A DNA stretch of 64,000 nt from Aeriscardovia sp040773385. GTDB lineage: Bacteria; Actinomycetota; Actinomycetes; Actinomycetales; Bifidobacteriaceae. The notes under the pieces are model-generated. The model was not told the origin of the DNA, did no database searches, and saw only the letters and a program-made list of their open reading frames with translations. Shown in pieces: positions 42,964 to 51,959 of the stretch. The position numbers and the translations under genes were made by a program. Location of the stretch: positions 124,001-188,000 of the forward strand of contig JAXGWH010000001.1 of NCBI GenBank assembly GCA_040773385.1. The letters are read 5' to 3'. Within the stretch, counting starts at the first letter, position 1. Every line of letters begins with the position of its first letter.

Positions 42964-45900
42964 ATGACCTCTCGTACCCAGCATTCCTCCCGCATGCACG
43001 CAGGCTCGTCCTCCCGGCCCTCACCCGGATCGTCGGCCCACGACACCGGCCGTTCCCGGTCCGCGCGCGGCACTGGCACCGACCCGGACGAGACTGCCGA
43101 AACAGAGCCGACGTGGAAGAAAATCCTGCTCGCGGTGCCGCGCGGCCTGGGCCGGCTTGTGCGCGCCATCACCGGCACCGGCGACGACTATGACCCCGCC
43201 TACCGGCGTGACGGCCTGTGCTTCCTGCTCATCGTGCTCGCCGTCCTGTTCATCGCCAGCGAATGGTTCCGTGTGCAGGGCGTGTTCGGCCGATTCCTGC
43301 ATCTTGTGGCCTCGAGCCTGTTCGGCATCATGAGCGTGCTCGTGCCGGTGGCGCTGCTCTATGCGGCGTTCCGTCTACTGCGCCACGGAGGCAGGGGACG
43401 GGCGAACGGGCAGATCTTTGCCGGCGCGGCGATGCTGCTCTGGTCCGTCTGCTCGATCATCGATGTGGTGATGATCGCCCCGGTCCGGCATTTCGACATC
43501 GCGGCGATCGGCTCGGCGGGCGGTCTTCTCGGCTTTGTCCTCGGCTCGCCGCTGGCCTGGGGGCTGAGCAGCGGTTTCGCCATCGCCATCTTCGTCATCA
43601 TCGCGCTGGCGGCCGTGCTGCTGATGACGGGCACCCATGTGCAGCAGGTGGGGGACTGGTTCGCGCACATCTGGCACCGGCTGCGTCATGAGCCTGATCC
43701 CCGCGAGGAGTCCTCCGCGGAGGGGCAGCAGGCCCGGCCGTCCAACTCGGTGCGAGTCGATCCGGCCACAGGCGAGATCCTTGATGACGGACCCGTGACG
43801 CGCGAGGGGCTGCATCTAGCCGCCGGGGTGCCCACGCACGATGACGGCGACGACGGGCACGAGCGCCGCGACGGGGGCACGGCCGCGGACAAGCCGGGGC
43901 AGGCCGGGCGGAAAGGCTTCTTCCATCGCCTGTTCTCCCGTTTCTCGCACAAGAAAGAGGATGACGGGCTTTCCGTGTACGAGGGCAACACGGCGTTCGA
44001 TACGGCGGTGGACAGCGCCGATGACGCGCGTCGTGTGCAGGTGGAGCCCACCGGCATGTCCGCCCTGCCGCAGACGGTGCCCGGTCCCCGTTCCGGCCAG
44101 GCGGCCTCCGGCGCGGCCCCGTTCCCGCCGTCCACGGCGGCGGTCAACCAGCGGCCGACGGGCTCGGCCTCCATCACCTCCGAGCCGCTCGGCGCGGTGG
44201 CCACGACAGGCCGTCCCACCGATTCCGGGACTGCATCGATGATGCCCGTGGCTCCTGGTGCCGTCCCGTCGCGTCAAGCCCCATCCGACGCAGGACGCAC
44301 CGGGCGGCAGGGGCTCGGTTCGCCGTCCTCCTCCCGCAACAACGGCTCCGGCACCCAGTCGGATCCCTCCGGGCTGCAGCCGCTCAGCCCCGAGCAGGCG
44401 AGGATGCAGTCGCAGGTCCCGGTAGGATTCGGCGCAGCAGGCGGCTCGACCGTCGATGGCAACGGTCTGCCGGTCAGAAATACCGGTGCCGCCGGTGCGG
44501 ACGGCGTGCTGCCCGCCGACACACGCACACCGGAACAGAAGTCGATGAACCCGAACGCCGGGATGGACCCCGCGCTCGAGGCGAGCTACCAGCTGCCGCC
44601 GATGGGTCTGCTCTCCCAGGGCCAGCCGCATGCGGCCAAGACCGCCGAGAACGAGCGTGTGATCCAGTCACTGCGCTCCACCTTCAAGCAGTTCAATGTG
44701 GACGCGCGCGTCGTCGGCTTCCTCCGCGGTCCGACCGTCACACAGTATGAGGTCGAGCTCGGGCCGGGCACCAAGGTGGAGAAGGTCACCAACCTCAAAC
44801 GCAACATCGCCTACGCCGTGGCGAGCCAGGAGGTGCGCATCCTTGCGCCCATCCCCGGCAAATCCGCTATCGGCATCGAGATCCCCAACCGCGACCGCGA
44901 GATCGTCCATCTGGGCGATGTCCTGCGCTCGAAGAAGGCGCGCGACAACCACAACCCCATGCTCACCGCCGTCGGACAGGACGTGGAGGGCAACACGGTG
45001 GTCGCCGACCTGACGAAGATGCCGCATCTGCTCGTGGCCGGCGCCACCGGCTCGGGCAAGTCGAGCTTCGTCAATTCCATGCTCATGAGCATCCTCATAC
45101 GCGCCACCCCCGAGCAGGTCCGCCTCATCCTTGTGGACCCCAAGCGAGTGGAGCTGACTGCCTATGCGGGCATCCCGCACCTTCTCACCCCGATCATCAC
45201 CGACCCGAAGGAGGCGTCCGTCGCCCTGCAGTGGGTGGTCAAGGAGATGGACGCCCGCTACGACGACCTTGAGCACTTCGGCTTCCGGCACATCAAGGAC
45301 TACAATACGGCGGTGCGCGAGGGAAAGGTGCATGATCCCGACCCCGACCGCGTCATCGCCCCGTACCCGTACATCCTCATCGTCGTGGACGAGATGGCCG
45401 ACCTCATGATGATCGCCAAAAATGATGTGGAGGATTCCATCCAGCGCATCACCCAGCTTGCCCGCGCCGCCGGCATCCATCTCGTGCTCGCCACGCAGCG
45501 CCCGTCCGTCGACGTCATCACCGGTCTCATCAAGGCCAACATCCCCTCCCGCTTCGCCTTCGCGACGAGCTCGGCCACCGACTCGCGCGTCATCCTCGAC
45601 ACGACGGGCGCCGAGGACCTCATCGGCCAGGGAGACGGCCTGTTCCTGCCGATGGGCCGCTCCAAGCCCATCCGCGTGCAGGGCGCCTGGGTCAACGAGT
45701 CGGAGATCCGCGCGGCGACCGATTTCATCCGGCAGGAGCGCCGGCCGCGCTACCGCGAGGACATCGCCCAGATGACCTCCGGCGCCTCGAAGAAGGAGCA
45801 GCAGCAGGCGGATATCCCCGATGACATCGGTGATGACCTCGATGATGTGCTCCAGGCCGCCCAGATCATCATCTCCACACAGTTCGGCTCCACCTCCATG

Positions 45901-46143
45901 CTGCAAAGAAAACTGCGTGTGGGCTTCGCCCGTGCCGGCAGGATCATGGACATCCTCGAATCCCGGCATATCGTCGGCCCGTCCGAAGGATCGAAGGCGC
46001 GCGAGGTGCTCGTCCCTGCCGGCGCATTGCCGCAGGCGCTGGCCTATCTGCGCGGGGAAAGCCCGACACTGGACGTCTCTTCGGCCGGACCGGCCGATTC
46101 CGTAGACCCGCAGGCCGACGGACAGGTCAGCCCGCGAGTGTGA
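42964..46143 (+). CDS. ftsK: DNA translocase FtsK/SpoIIIE
   Basis: Septal DNA pump that moves chromosome ends and activates XerCD. The 1059-residue product has four N-terminal membrane helices (about 75-230), a disordered Pro/Gly/Ser linker (about 240-540), then the motor: Walker A GATGSGKSS (about 696-704), Walker B VDEMADLMM, TQRPSVDVITGLIKANIPSRFAF, and a winged-helix gamma domain at the end (AAQIIISTQFGSTSMLQRKLRVGFARAGRIMDILE). GGGAGG lies four bases before ATG 42964. It follows miaA by 13 bp. Confidence 0.97.
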   Translation: MTSRTQHSSRMHAGSSSRPSPGSSAHDTGRSRSARGTGTDPDETAETEPTWKKILLAVPRGLGRLVRAITGTGDDYDPAYRRDGLCFLLIVLAVLFIASEWFRVQGVFGRFLHLVASSLFGIMSVLVPVALLYAAFRLLRHGGRGRANGQIFAGAAMLLWSVCSIIDVVMIAPVRHFDIAAIGSAGGLLGFVLGSPLAWGLSSGFAIAIFVIIALAAVLLMTGTHVQQVGDWFAHIWHRLRHEPDPREESSAEGQQARPSNSVRVDPATGEILDDGPVTREGLHLAAGVPTHDDGDDGHERRDGGTAADKPGQAGRKGFFHRLFSRFSHKKEDDGLSVYEGNTAFDTAVDSADDARRVQVEPTGMSALPQTVPGPRSGQAASGAAPFPPSTAAVNQRPTGSASITSEPLGAVATTGRPTDSGTASMMPVAPGAVPSRQAPSDAGRTGRQGLGSPSSSRNNGSGTQSDPSGLQPLSPEQARMQSQVPVGFGAAGGSTVDGNGLPVRNTGAAGADGVLPADTRTPEQKSMNPNAGMDPALEASYQLPPMGLLSQGQPHAAKTAENERVIQSLRSTFKQFNVDARVVGFLRGPTVTQYEVELGPGTKVEKVTNLKRNIAYAVASQEVRILAPIPGKSAIGIEIPNRDREIVHLGDVLRSKKARDNHNPMLTAVGQDVEGNTVVADLTKMPHLLVAGATGSGKSSFVNSMLMSILIRATPEQVRLILVDPKRVELTAYAGIPHLLTPIITDPKEASVALQWVVKEMDARYDDLEHFGFRHIKDYNTAVREGKVHDPDPDRVIAPYPYILIVVDEMADLMMIAKNDVEDSIQRITQLARAAGIHLVLATQRPSVDVITGLIKANIPSRFAFATSSATDSRVILDTTGAEDLIGQGDGLFLPMGRSKPIRVQGAWVNESEIRAATDFIRQERRPRYREDIAQMTSGASKKEQQQADIPDDIGDDLDDVLQAAQIIISTQFGSTSMLQRKLRVGFARAGRIMDILESRHIVGPSEGSKAREVLVPAGALPQALAYLRGESPTLDVSSAGPADSVDPQADGQVSPRV

Positions 46144-46217
46144 TCTGACGGTCCTCGGTCTCTATTCGGTGCGGTGGTTAGCATGGGGAAAGCAGTAGAT
46201 AGACAGAAAGGTCGACC

Positions 46218-47189
46218 ATGACCGACAACCCGTCAGGTTCCACCGCAAAGAACGACACGCCGCAGAACGTCGTCCGTCACGACACGTCCATCGAGGCCGA
46301 CCGCCTCGCAGGGGCGGGGAGCACGACGCACCGGCTCCTGGCACAATGGAAGACGCCCGCGAACATCACCACGATGGTGCGCATCGTCCTCGTGATCGTC
46401 GCCATTGTTCTGGCGTGCCTTGCCGGTCCTTGGGGTCATGACAATTATGGGCTGCGCTGGACAGCGACGGTCCTGTTCGTCATCGCCGCGAGCACGGATA
46501 AACTGGACGGCTATCTCGCCCGCTCGCGCAATGAGGTCACAGATCTGGGCAAGATCCTCGATCCCATCGCGGATAAGCTCCTGACCTGCTCTATGCTCGT
46601 CGTCCTGTCCGTCTTCTCCGAGATCCCGTGGTGGGTCACCATTCTCTTCCTCATCCGTGAGATCGGCATCACCATCTGGCGGATGGTCTCGCTCGACAAG
46701 CATAGCCTCGTCATCCCGGCCAACTGGCCCGGCAAGCTCAAGACGGTGTTCGAGTGCGTGGCCACCGCCCTGCTTCTCGCCCCGCTGTGGCAGTTCGACG
46801 GTGCGGTGATGTTCCACGACGGCTGGTGGGGCGCCATCTTCTTCGAACCCGGATCCTGGTCGTACTGGTATGAGCTGTTCGCCTATGTGATCCTGGGTGT
46901 CGCGCTCGGCCTATGCCTCTATTCCGGCGGCAACTACCTCTATCAGGCGCACGTACAGCTTGCCGTGCGTCGGAAGGCCGCCGCCCAGCAGACGGCCGAA
47001 GCGACGGACGGGACCGATGACGCCGACGAGACGGATTCCGCGGATGCAAAGGATTCCGTCAAATCTGCCAAAGATGAGGATGCAGATCAGCCGGATGAGG
47101 CGGGAACCGTCCCTCCTGCGGGCACGGGTTCTGATCAGCCTGGTGACGCAGAGGCCGGTCATAAGGACGACGGAGCCCGCGACGAGTGA
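46218..47189 (+). CDS. pgsA: CDP-diacylglycerol-glycerol-3-phosphate phosphatidyltransferase
   Basis: Makes phosphatidylglycerophosphate, the first step to phosphatidylglycerol and cardiolipin. The 323-residue product has the CDP-alcohol transferase motif with Asp94, Asp97, Gly98, Ala101-Arg102, Asp115 and Asp119 (TDKLDGYLAR, LDPIADK), several membrane helices and a long acidic, Asp/Ala-rich C-terminal tail of about 75 residues that is not typical of the family. AGAAAGG lies before ATG 46218. Its stop overlaps cinA. Confidence 0.95.
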   Translation: MTDNPSGSTAKNDTPQNVVRHDTSIEADRLAGAGSTTHRLLAQWKTPANITTMVRIVLVIVAIVLACLAGPWGHDNYGLRWTATVLFVIAASTDKLDGYLARSRNEVTDLGKILDPIADKLLTCSMLVVLSVFSEIPWWVTILFLIREIGITIWRMVSLDKHSLVIPANWPGKLKTVFECVATALLLAPLWQFDGAVMFHDGWWGAIFFEPGSWSYWYELFAYVILGVALGLCLYSGGNYLYQAHVQLAVRRKAAAQQTAEATDGTDDADETDSADAKDSVKSAKDEDADQPDEAGTVPPAGTGSDQPGDAEAGHKDDGARDE

Positions 47190-47773
47190 TGACAGAGCTG
47201 TCTCGTTCTGACGTGTCTCGTCCTGATGGGGGTGACCGGCGGGACACCGTGGGCGGTGATCCGGCCGCGTGTCTGATCCGGTTGTGTGTCCGGGAAGGCT
47301 GGCACATCGCCTGTGCCGAATCACTCACGGGCGGGCTGCTCGCCGATGCGTTCGTCCGGGTGCCGGGTGCCTCACGGGCCTTCCTCGGTTCGGCTGTCAC
47401 CTATCACCTCGGTGCGAAGCGGCATCTGCTCGATGTGGACGGTGCGCTGCTCGACCATGTGGGTGCCGTCGATGCCCGCGTCGCCCGCCAGATGGCGGAA
47501 GGGGCGGCGGTCGCCTATGCCCCGGCGCTGCTGCCGTTGGACGGGCCGGACGGTGCGGGGGATCCTTCGACGATCCTCGCCCTGTCCACCACAGGAGTCG
47601 CAGGCCCTGATTCGGATGGGTTCAAACCGGTCGGCCTCGTCTATATCGGTCTTCTGGTGCCTGGCCATCAGCCATGCAGCCGCGAGCTGCATATGAAGGG
47701 GGATCGGCAGAGTATCCGAGAACAGGCTGTCGAGGCCGCCCTTGACTGGGCGTGCGGAGCACTCGGTGTCTGA
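47189..47773 (+). CDS. CinA C-terminal-domain protein (nicotinamide nucleotide amidase, PncC)
   Basis: Deamidates nicotinamide mononucleotide in the pyridine-nucleotide cycle. The product (194 residues) has the family motifs WHIACAESLTGGLLADAFVRVPGASRAFLGSAVTYHLGAKR, TTGVAGPDSDGFKPVGLVYIGL and REQAVEAALDWA. The competence-type N-terminal domain of full CinA is absent, as is usual in actinobacteria. ATG 47189 overlaps the pgsA stop (TGATG), so coupling is likely; GTG 47186 is in the same frame. Confidence 0.92.
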   Translation: MTELSRSDVSRPDGGDRRDTVGGDPAACLIRLCVREGWHIACAESLTGGLLADAFVRVPGASRAFLGSAVTYHLGAKRHLLDVDGALLDHVGAVDARVARQMAEGAAVAYAPALLPLDGPDGAGDPSTILALSTTGVAGPDSDGFKPVGLVYIGLLVPGHQPCSRELHMKGDRQSIREQAVEAALDWACGALGV

Positions 47774-47952
47774 GACCCGTCGTGCGGCATGGCCGGGGGG
47801 GGGCGACGGACCGGTCCCGTCCGTCACAATCCCGTCCACCCAAAGTGAACAGATTGTTAACGTCCACGTGTCGCGGCAGATGCGGGAATATCTCCTCGAA
47901 TTACTTGTTATAAGAAACGAATTAGGAAACAGCACACAGAGAGGAATGCGAG

Positions 47953-48525
47953 ATGTCTATCACCACACAGCTCAACGTCATCGATTCCCGTCCCACCGCG
48001 ACGGGTTCGCTGTCTGCCTCCTCTCGGCCGGCCCCCGACGCCGCGGCCCGTCATCTGACCGCGGCACAGAAGAAGGCCGTCGAATTCGCCCAGCGTCAGG
48101 TGATCTTCGCCCGCAGGGCGCAACAGGAACGCGCGCTCCAGCACGCACGCCTGCTCAAGCTGCAGAAGCATGAGGACGAGGATTTTGAGGCGACGCTTTC
48201 CGTCGCTTCCTCGTCCTCGCACAAGAACACGCATGAGCAGGAAGGCTCCGCCATCTCCTTCCGTCGTACCCTCGGCCAGGTTCTCCGTACGCTGCGCCAG
48301 AAGGATCACAAGACCCTCCGTGAGGTTTCTGAGAAGGCGGGCGTCTCGCTCGGCTACCTCTCCGAGGTGGAGCGCGGCCAGAAAGAGGCAAGTTCCGAAC
48401 TGCTCGGATCCATCTCGAATGCGCTCGGTATGCGTCTGTCGCAGACATTGCGTCTGGTGGCGGACGAGATCGAGAAGAAGGAAGATCAGGCCGCCCAGCC
48501 CCGTCAGATGGCCACAGCCGCATAA
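47953..48525 (+). CDS. clgR: XRE-family regulator ClgR-like
   Basis: ClgR activates clp protease and other stress genes in actinobacteria. The 190-residue product has the helix-turn-helix TLRQKDHKTLREVSEKAGVSLGYLSEVERGQKEASSELLGSISNALG with the conserved family spacing, preceded by about 95 Ala/Gln/Arg/Ser-rich residues. Its N-terminal extension is longer than in ClgR of Corynebacterium. AGGA lies 9 nt before ATG 47953. The cinA-clgR-DUF3046-recA order is conserved. A run of nine G's (47805-47813) lies in the gap before it. Confidence 0.9.
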   Translation: MSITTQLNVIDSRPTATGSLSASSRPAPDAAARHLTAAQKKAVEFAQRQVIFARRAQQERALQHARLLKLQKHEDEDFEATLSVASSSSHKNTHEQEGSAISFRRTLGQVLRTLRQKDHKTLREVSEKAGVSLGYLSEVERGQKEASSELLGSISNALGMRLSQTLRLVADEIEKKEDQAAQPRQMATAA

Positions 48526-48621
48526 CACAGCGGCAGACAGGACCAGAGCTTCTGTCCGCTGTCTGTCGGCGATCGCCGGTACGGGACGGAGGGCACGGCA
48601 TGATCCTGTCACTACTGCCCG

Positions 48622-48645
48622 GCCCCGCATCCGCGGGGCTTTTTT
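48622..48645 (+). terminator. Terminator after clgR
   Basis: GCCCCGC-ATCC-GCGGGGC, a 7-bp stem with a 4-nt loop, followed by TTTTTT. Confidence 0.92.
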
Positions 48646-48748
48646 ATGAGCGGATGCGGATGATGGTACACGTCTCCGGGCTGGTGGACGCCCTTCCTGC
48701 GGACTGGCGTGCACCGGGGTGTCCGTCGCAGGTGCTGAGGTGGGACTC

Positions 48749-49003
48749 ATGCATGAGAGAGAATTCTGGCAGCTTCTGGACGAGGTGTTCGGCCACGCGT
48801 ATGGACGTTCGCTCGCCCAGGACGAGCATCTTCCGAAACTGCATGATATGACCGCGCAGGAGGCGCTCGACGCCGGCATCAAGCCCCGGGTCGTCTGGAA
48901 TGTGCTGTGCGACCAAATGGAGGTCCCGGACTCACGGCGGTGGGGGAGCGCGCACAATGCGCCGCCGATGCCGCCGATGGGACGGATATCGGATCAGGGA
49001 TGA
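48749..49003 (+). CDS. DUF3046 family protein
   Basis: Small actinobacterial protein found next to recA. The 84-residue product has the family pattern: REFWQLLDEVFGHAYGRSLAQDEHLPKL, MTAQEALDAGIKPRVVWNVLCDQMEVP. ATG 48749 has GAGGTGG upstream; an earlier GTG at 48719 is less likely. The function is unknown. The C-terminal 20 residues are not conserved. Confidence 0.87.
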   Translation: MHEREFWQLLDEVFGHAYGRSLAQDEHLPKLHDMTAQEALDAGIKPRVVWNVLCDQMEVPDSRRWGSAHNAPPMPPMGRISDQG

Positions 49004-49035
49004 TGTCCGGGAAAGACCGCCGGACAGATGCTATT

Positions 49036-49064
49036 CGAACAAATGTTCGGCTTCCTGCTATGAT
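49036..49064 (+). promoter_or_regulatory. LexA (SOS) box and promoter of recA
   Basis: CGAACAAATGTTCG (49036-49049) matches the Gram-positive SOS box CGAACRNRYGTTYG. TATGAT (49059-49064) is a good -10, and TTCGAA at 49035-49040 can serve as -35, so LexA would block polymerase directly. The recA start lies about 110 bp further on. Confidence 0.88.
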
Positions 49065-49179
49065 GAATCTGTCGGGAATCCGAGTTTTCCACAATCGCGT
49101 GCCGGAGGATCGTGCGCGCCGACGGACGGATAGCGTGGTCGATAACTGATCCGTCCACAAGGAAGAGAAAGGTGCTCCA

Positions 49180-50361
49180 ATGGCTCAGAAGAAATCCGGG
49201 TCCGCCAAAGACACGATCGACAAACAGCGCGAGGCGGCGCTCGATACTGCGCTCCGGCAGGTGGAAAAGAGCTTTGGCAAAGGTTCGGCCATGCGTATGG
49301 GTGATCGGCCTGCGCAGGATGTGGAGGTCATCCCGACAGGCTCGCTCGCCCTTGACCTCGCCCTTGGTATCGGGGGACTGCCGCGCGGGCGTGTGGTCGA
49401 GATCTTCGGGCCGGAATCGTCCGGCAAGACGACAATGGCGCTCGAAGCCGTCGCCAATGCACAGAAGGCAGGCGGCGTGGCCGCCTATATCGACGCCGAG
49501 CATGCGCTCGACCCCGTCTACGCCAAGCATCTCGGCGTGGACGTCGACAATCTCATCATCTCGCAGCCGGATTCAGGCGAGCAGGCGCTCGAGATCGCCG
49601 ATATGCTCGTCCGCTCCGGCGCGCTTGACATCATCGTCGTCGACTCCGTCGCGGCCCTCGTGCCGAAAGCGGAGATCGAGGGGGAGATGGGCGACAGCCA
49701 TGTCGGCCTGCAGGCACGTCTGATGAGCCAGGCGCTGCGCAAGCTCACCCCTGGGCTGGCACAGGCGAACACCACGGCCATCTTCATCAACCAGCTGCGC
49801 GAGAAGATCGGCGTCATGTTCGGCAACCCGGAGACGACGACTGGCGGCAAGGCGCTCAAGTTCTATGCGTCCGTGCGTCTCGACATCCGTCGTATCCAGA
49901 CGCTCAAGTCTGGTGGCGAGGCGGTCGGCAACCGTACACGCGTCAAGGTGGTCAAGAACAAGATGGCCCCGCCGTTCCGCAGCGCCGAGTTTGACATCAT
50001 GTACGGCACGGGTGTCTCCCGCGCCGGATCGCTCATTGACATCGGCAGCGAGACGGGGCTCATCAAGAAATCCGGCTCGTGGTTCACCTATCAGGGCGAC
50101 CAGCTCGGTCAGGGCCGTGAGAAGGTCCGTGCCTTCCTTGAGGACAATCCCGGCCTCATGGACGAGATTGAGCATAAGATCCGTCAGCATTACAAGCTGG
50201 AGCCGGAGGATGACTATAAAGTCGGAAAGAACGGGGACGAGGAGGCTTCTTCTCAGACACAGTCTTCTGACATGCCCGGGGACGACGACGCTTCTTCTGT
50301 GTCTGTCTCGACCGAGAAGGCCGGACAGGCAGAGACGGCTGTCCCTGCGTCGGCTGACTGA
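49180..50361 (+). CDS. recA: Recombinase RecA
   Basis: Strand-exchange ATPase and activator of LexA cleavage. The 393-residue product has P-loop GPESSGKTT (about 77-85), AYIDAEHALDP, IVVDSVAALVPKAEIEGEMGD, INQLREKIGVMFGNPETTTGGKALKFYASVRLD. The acidic C-terminal tail is longer than usual, ending in Ser/Thr/Ala-rich sequence. It is preceded by a LexA box. GAGAAAGG lies before ATG 49180. Confidence 0.99.
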   Translation: MAQKKSGSAKDTIDKQREAALDTALRQVEKSFGKGSAMRMGDRPAQDVEVIPTGSLALDLALGIGGLPRGRVVEIFGPESSGKTTMALEAVANAQKAGGVAAYIDAEHALDPVYAKHLGVDVDNLIISQPDSGEQALEIADMLVRSGALDIIVVDSVAALVPKAEIEGEMGDSHVGLQARLMSQALRKLTPGLAQANTTAIFINQLREKIGVMFGNPETTTGGKALKFYASVRLDIRRIQTLKSGGEAVGNRTRVKVVKNKMAPPFRSAEFDIMYGTGVSRAGSLIDIGSETGLIKKSGSWFTYQGDQLGQGREKVRAFLEDNPGLMDEIEHKIRQHYKLEPEDDYKVGKNGDEEASSQTQSSDMPGDDDASSVSVSTEKAGQAETAVPASAD

Positions 50362-50556
50362 GCCGGTGCCGGTCGTCGCCTCCTAGGACTGACGGAGGCA
50401 GGCACTCCGGCGACGGGAGGGAACGCCTGCCATAAGAGTTCCTCAGGAGAAGAACGTAAGAACGTCCAAACAAACTCCGGGAAACATCCACGGGACAGCT
50501 GCACAAGCCAGACCGCCGCAACGTATAAGACTACCGACAGTGGGAAAGGACGTGTG

Positions 50557-51267
50557 ATGATCGATCCGCAGGAGTTTCTTCAGACGCATCCTCCCGTCCT
50601 TTCCGGTGGCCTCATACCGGAGCAGAACGGGCCTCTTGCCTCTGGCGTCGGTGCGCGGCCTGATTCACGAACGCGACCGGACAACGGGACGGACGGTCGT
50701 CAGCAACATCCTGGACGTCAGCAATCTCATGGACAGCGGTCACAGCGCGTGTCGTCGTCTCGGCGTCTCGCGCACCGGCCGCCCAGTGACAGGGACGCCA
50801 CAACGAACTCGTCGTCTCAGGAGTGTTTCGACGCCGCCGTTAGGTCCCTTTCGGCGGCTGACGCGACGGTGTCCATGCTCCGCCAGCGTCTGCGCCGCAA
50901 AGAATTTTCTGATGAGGAGATCGAACAGACCGTCACCCAACTGTCGGATGCCGGTCTGCTTGACGACGAGCGCTTCGGCGAGGATCTTCTGGCACGATGT
51001 CTGCGCCGATCGATGGGGCCATCCGGCGTCAGACGTGAATTCCGACGCAAGGGGCTGGATGACGCCCTGGCGGATCGTCTCATCGACGAAGCGGAGGCAT
51101 CTGGTCGATTTGATGAGGCGGCCCGTACATTTGTGAAGGCATTTCGGCCGGAGGCGGGAAGGCTTGACAGACAGACGGCACTCAGACGTCTTGCCTCCCG
51201 GGCGGCGAACAGGGGTCTTCCGTCAGGACTCGTGCGTCGGTACGCGGCCGAACTGCTTGGTCTCTGA
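50557..51267 (+). CDS. recX: RecA regulator RecX
   Basis: Binds RecA filaments and limits their growth. The conserved part covers about residues 90-236: AAVRSLSAADATVSMLRQRLRRKEF, DAGLLDDERFGEDLLARCL and MGPSGVRREFRRKGL. The first 90 residues are Gln/Arg/Ser-rich and of low complexity. ATG 50557 has AAAGGA six bases upstream; GTG 50554 is adjacent in frame. The 195 bp between recA and recX contain an imperfect hairpin (GGCAGGC 50397-50403 with GCCTGCC 50425-50431) but no terminator, so recX can be read with recA. Confidence 0.93.
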   Translation: MIDPQEFLQTHPPVLSGGLIPEQNGPLASGVGARPDSRTRPDNGTDGRQQHPGRQQSHGQRSQRVSSSRRLAHRPPSDRDATTNSSSQECFDAAVRSLSAADATVSMLRQRLRRKEFSDEEIEQTVTQLSDAGLLDDERFGEDLLARCLRRSMGPSGVRREFRRKGLDDALADRLIDEAEASGRFDEAARTFVKAFRPEAGRLDRQTALRRLASRAANRGLPSGLVRRYAAELLGL

Positions 51268-51336
51268 ATTGGTATGGCCGACGGGTATGGATCGTGTGAT
51301 CAGTCCACCGTGCGATCAGCCGACCGCGTGGGCGGC

Positions 51337-51368
51337 CAAAGAACAATCATGTCAAAGAACAATCACGT
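51337..51368. repeat. 16-bp tandem duplication beyond the rnpB terminator
   Basis: CAAAGAACAATCATGT and CAAAGAACAATCACGT lie back to back (51337-51352, 51353-51368), differing at one base. Confidence 0.8.
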
Positions 51369-51379
51369 GGTCGACAAAA

Positions 51380-51770
51380 GAAAAATGTTGAGGCCTGTGA
51401 TACCCCGGGTTCTGTCCCCGTCCTCTGACGGGTGGTGATCATCCATCTAGGCCGACCGTCGCCGACCGGCTCAAGCGACCTACCCGAAGGCACGACGAGC
51501 AGCCGTACGCCTTCTGCTTGGTTTTGCTCCCGATGAGGCTTGCCCTGCAACCGCTGTCACCAGCGGCCCGGTGGTCTCTTGCACCACCATTTCACCCTTA
51601 CCCCGAAAATCAGGGCGGTATATTTTCTGCTGCGCTGTCTCTCGGGTTATACGCACCGTCACCGGTACGCTTTCCCCGGGCGGGTGTTGCCCGCCATCGT
51701 TGCTCTGCGGAGCCCGGAAGTTCTCCTCATGGACGGCTGAACCGTCCCCGCGATCACCTCGAGGCCTCAA
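51380..51770 (-). ncRNA. rnpB: RNase P RNA
   Basis: Catalytic RNA that trims the 5' ends of tRNA precursors. Reading the minus strand: P1 5' strand TTGAGGCCT (51770-51762), CCGGGCTCCGCAGAGCA, GGGGTAAGGGTGAAATGG, AGCAAAACCAAGCAG, GTAGGTCGCTTGAGCC, GGCCTAGATGGATGATC, GGACAGAACCCGGGGTATC and P1 3' strand AGGCCTCAA (51396-51388), then ATTTTTCTTTTG as terminator. These are the diagnostic conserved regions of bacterial type-A RNase P RNA. Length about 390 nt. Conserved region I reads GAGGAGAACTTCCGGGCT rather than GAGGAAAGTCCGGGCT, a notable deviation. The ends are estimated from P1 and the promoter. Confidence 0.95.
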
Positions 51771-51777
51771 CTTTTCA

Positions 51778-51783
51778 ATCATA
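51778..51783 (-). promoter_or_regulatory. -10 element of rnpB
   Basis: TATGAT on the minus strand is followed after 7 nt by the first base of P1 (51770). No convincing -35 is seen at 17 bp. Confidence 0.65.
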
Positions 51784-51959
51784 CCGCGTGCGTCGAAGAC
51801 ACGGCCGGGAAGCGCGTCATCATGCGTTTTCAGCGTTCTCACAGCAAATATCGAGGCGGCACGGAAACAAAGACGGTAGACTGAAAACAGATACGGAACA
51901 TCAGCTGTTCCGTCCGACAGGAAGCGGGGATGACCCGCCTCTGGCTGAAGGAGGTTGCC

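Noticed and set aside
47805..47813. Run of nine G's as a phase-variation tract
   Set aside because: It lies after the cinA stop and well before clgR, not in a coding region or an obvious promoter spacer, so there is no evidence for switching; it could also be a sequencing artefact.
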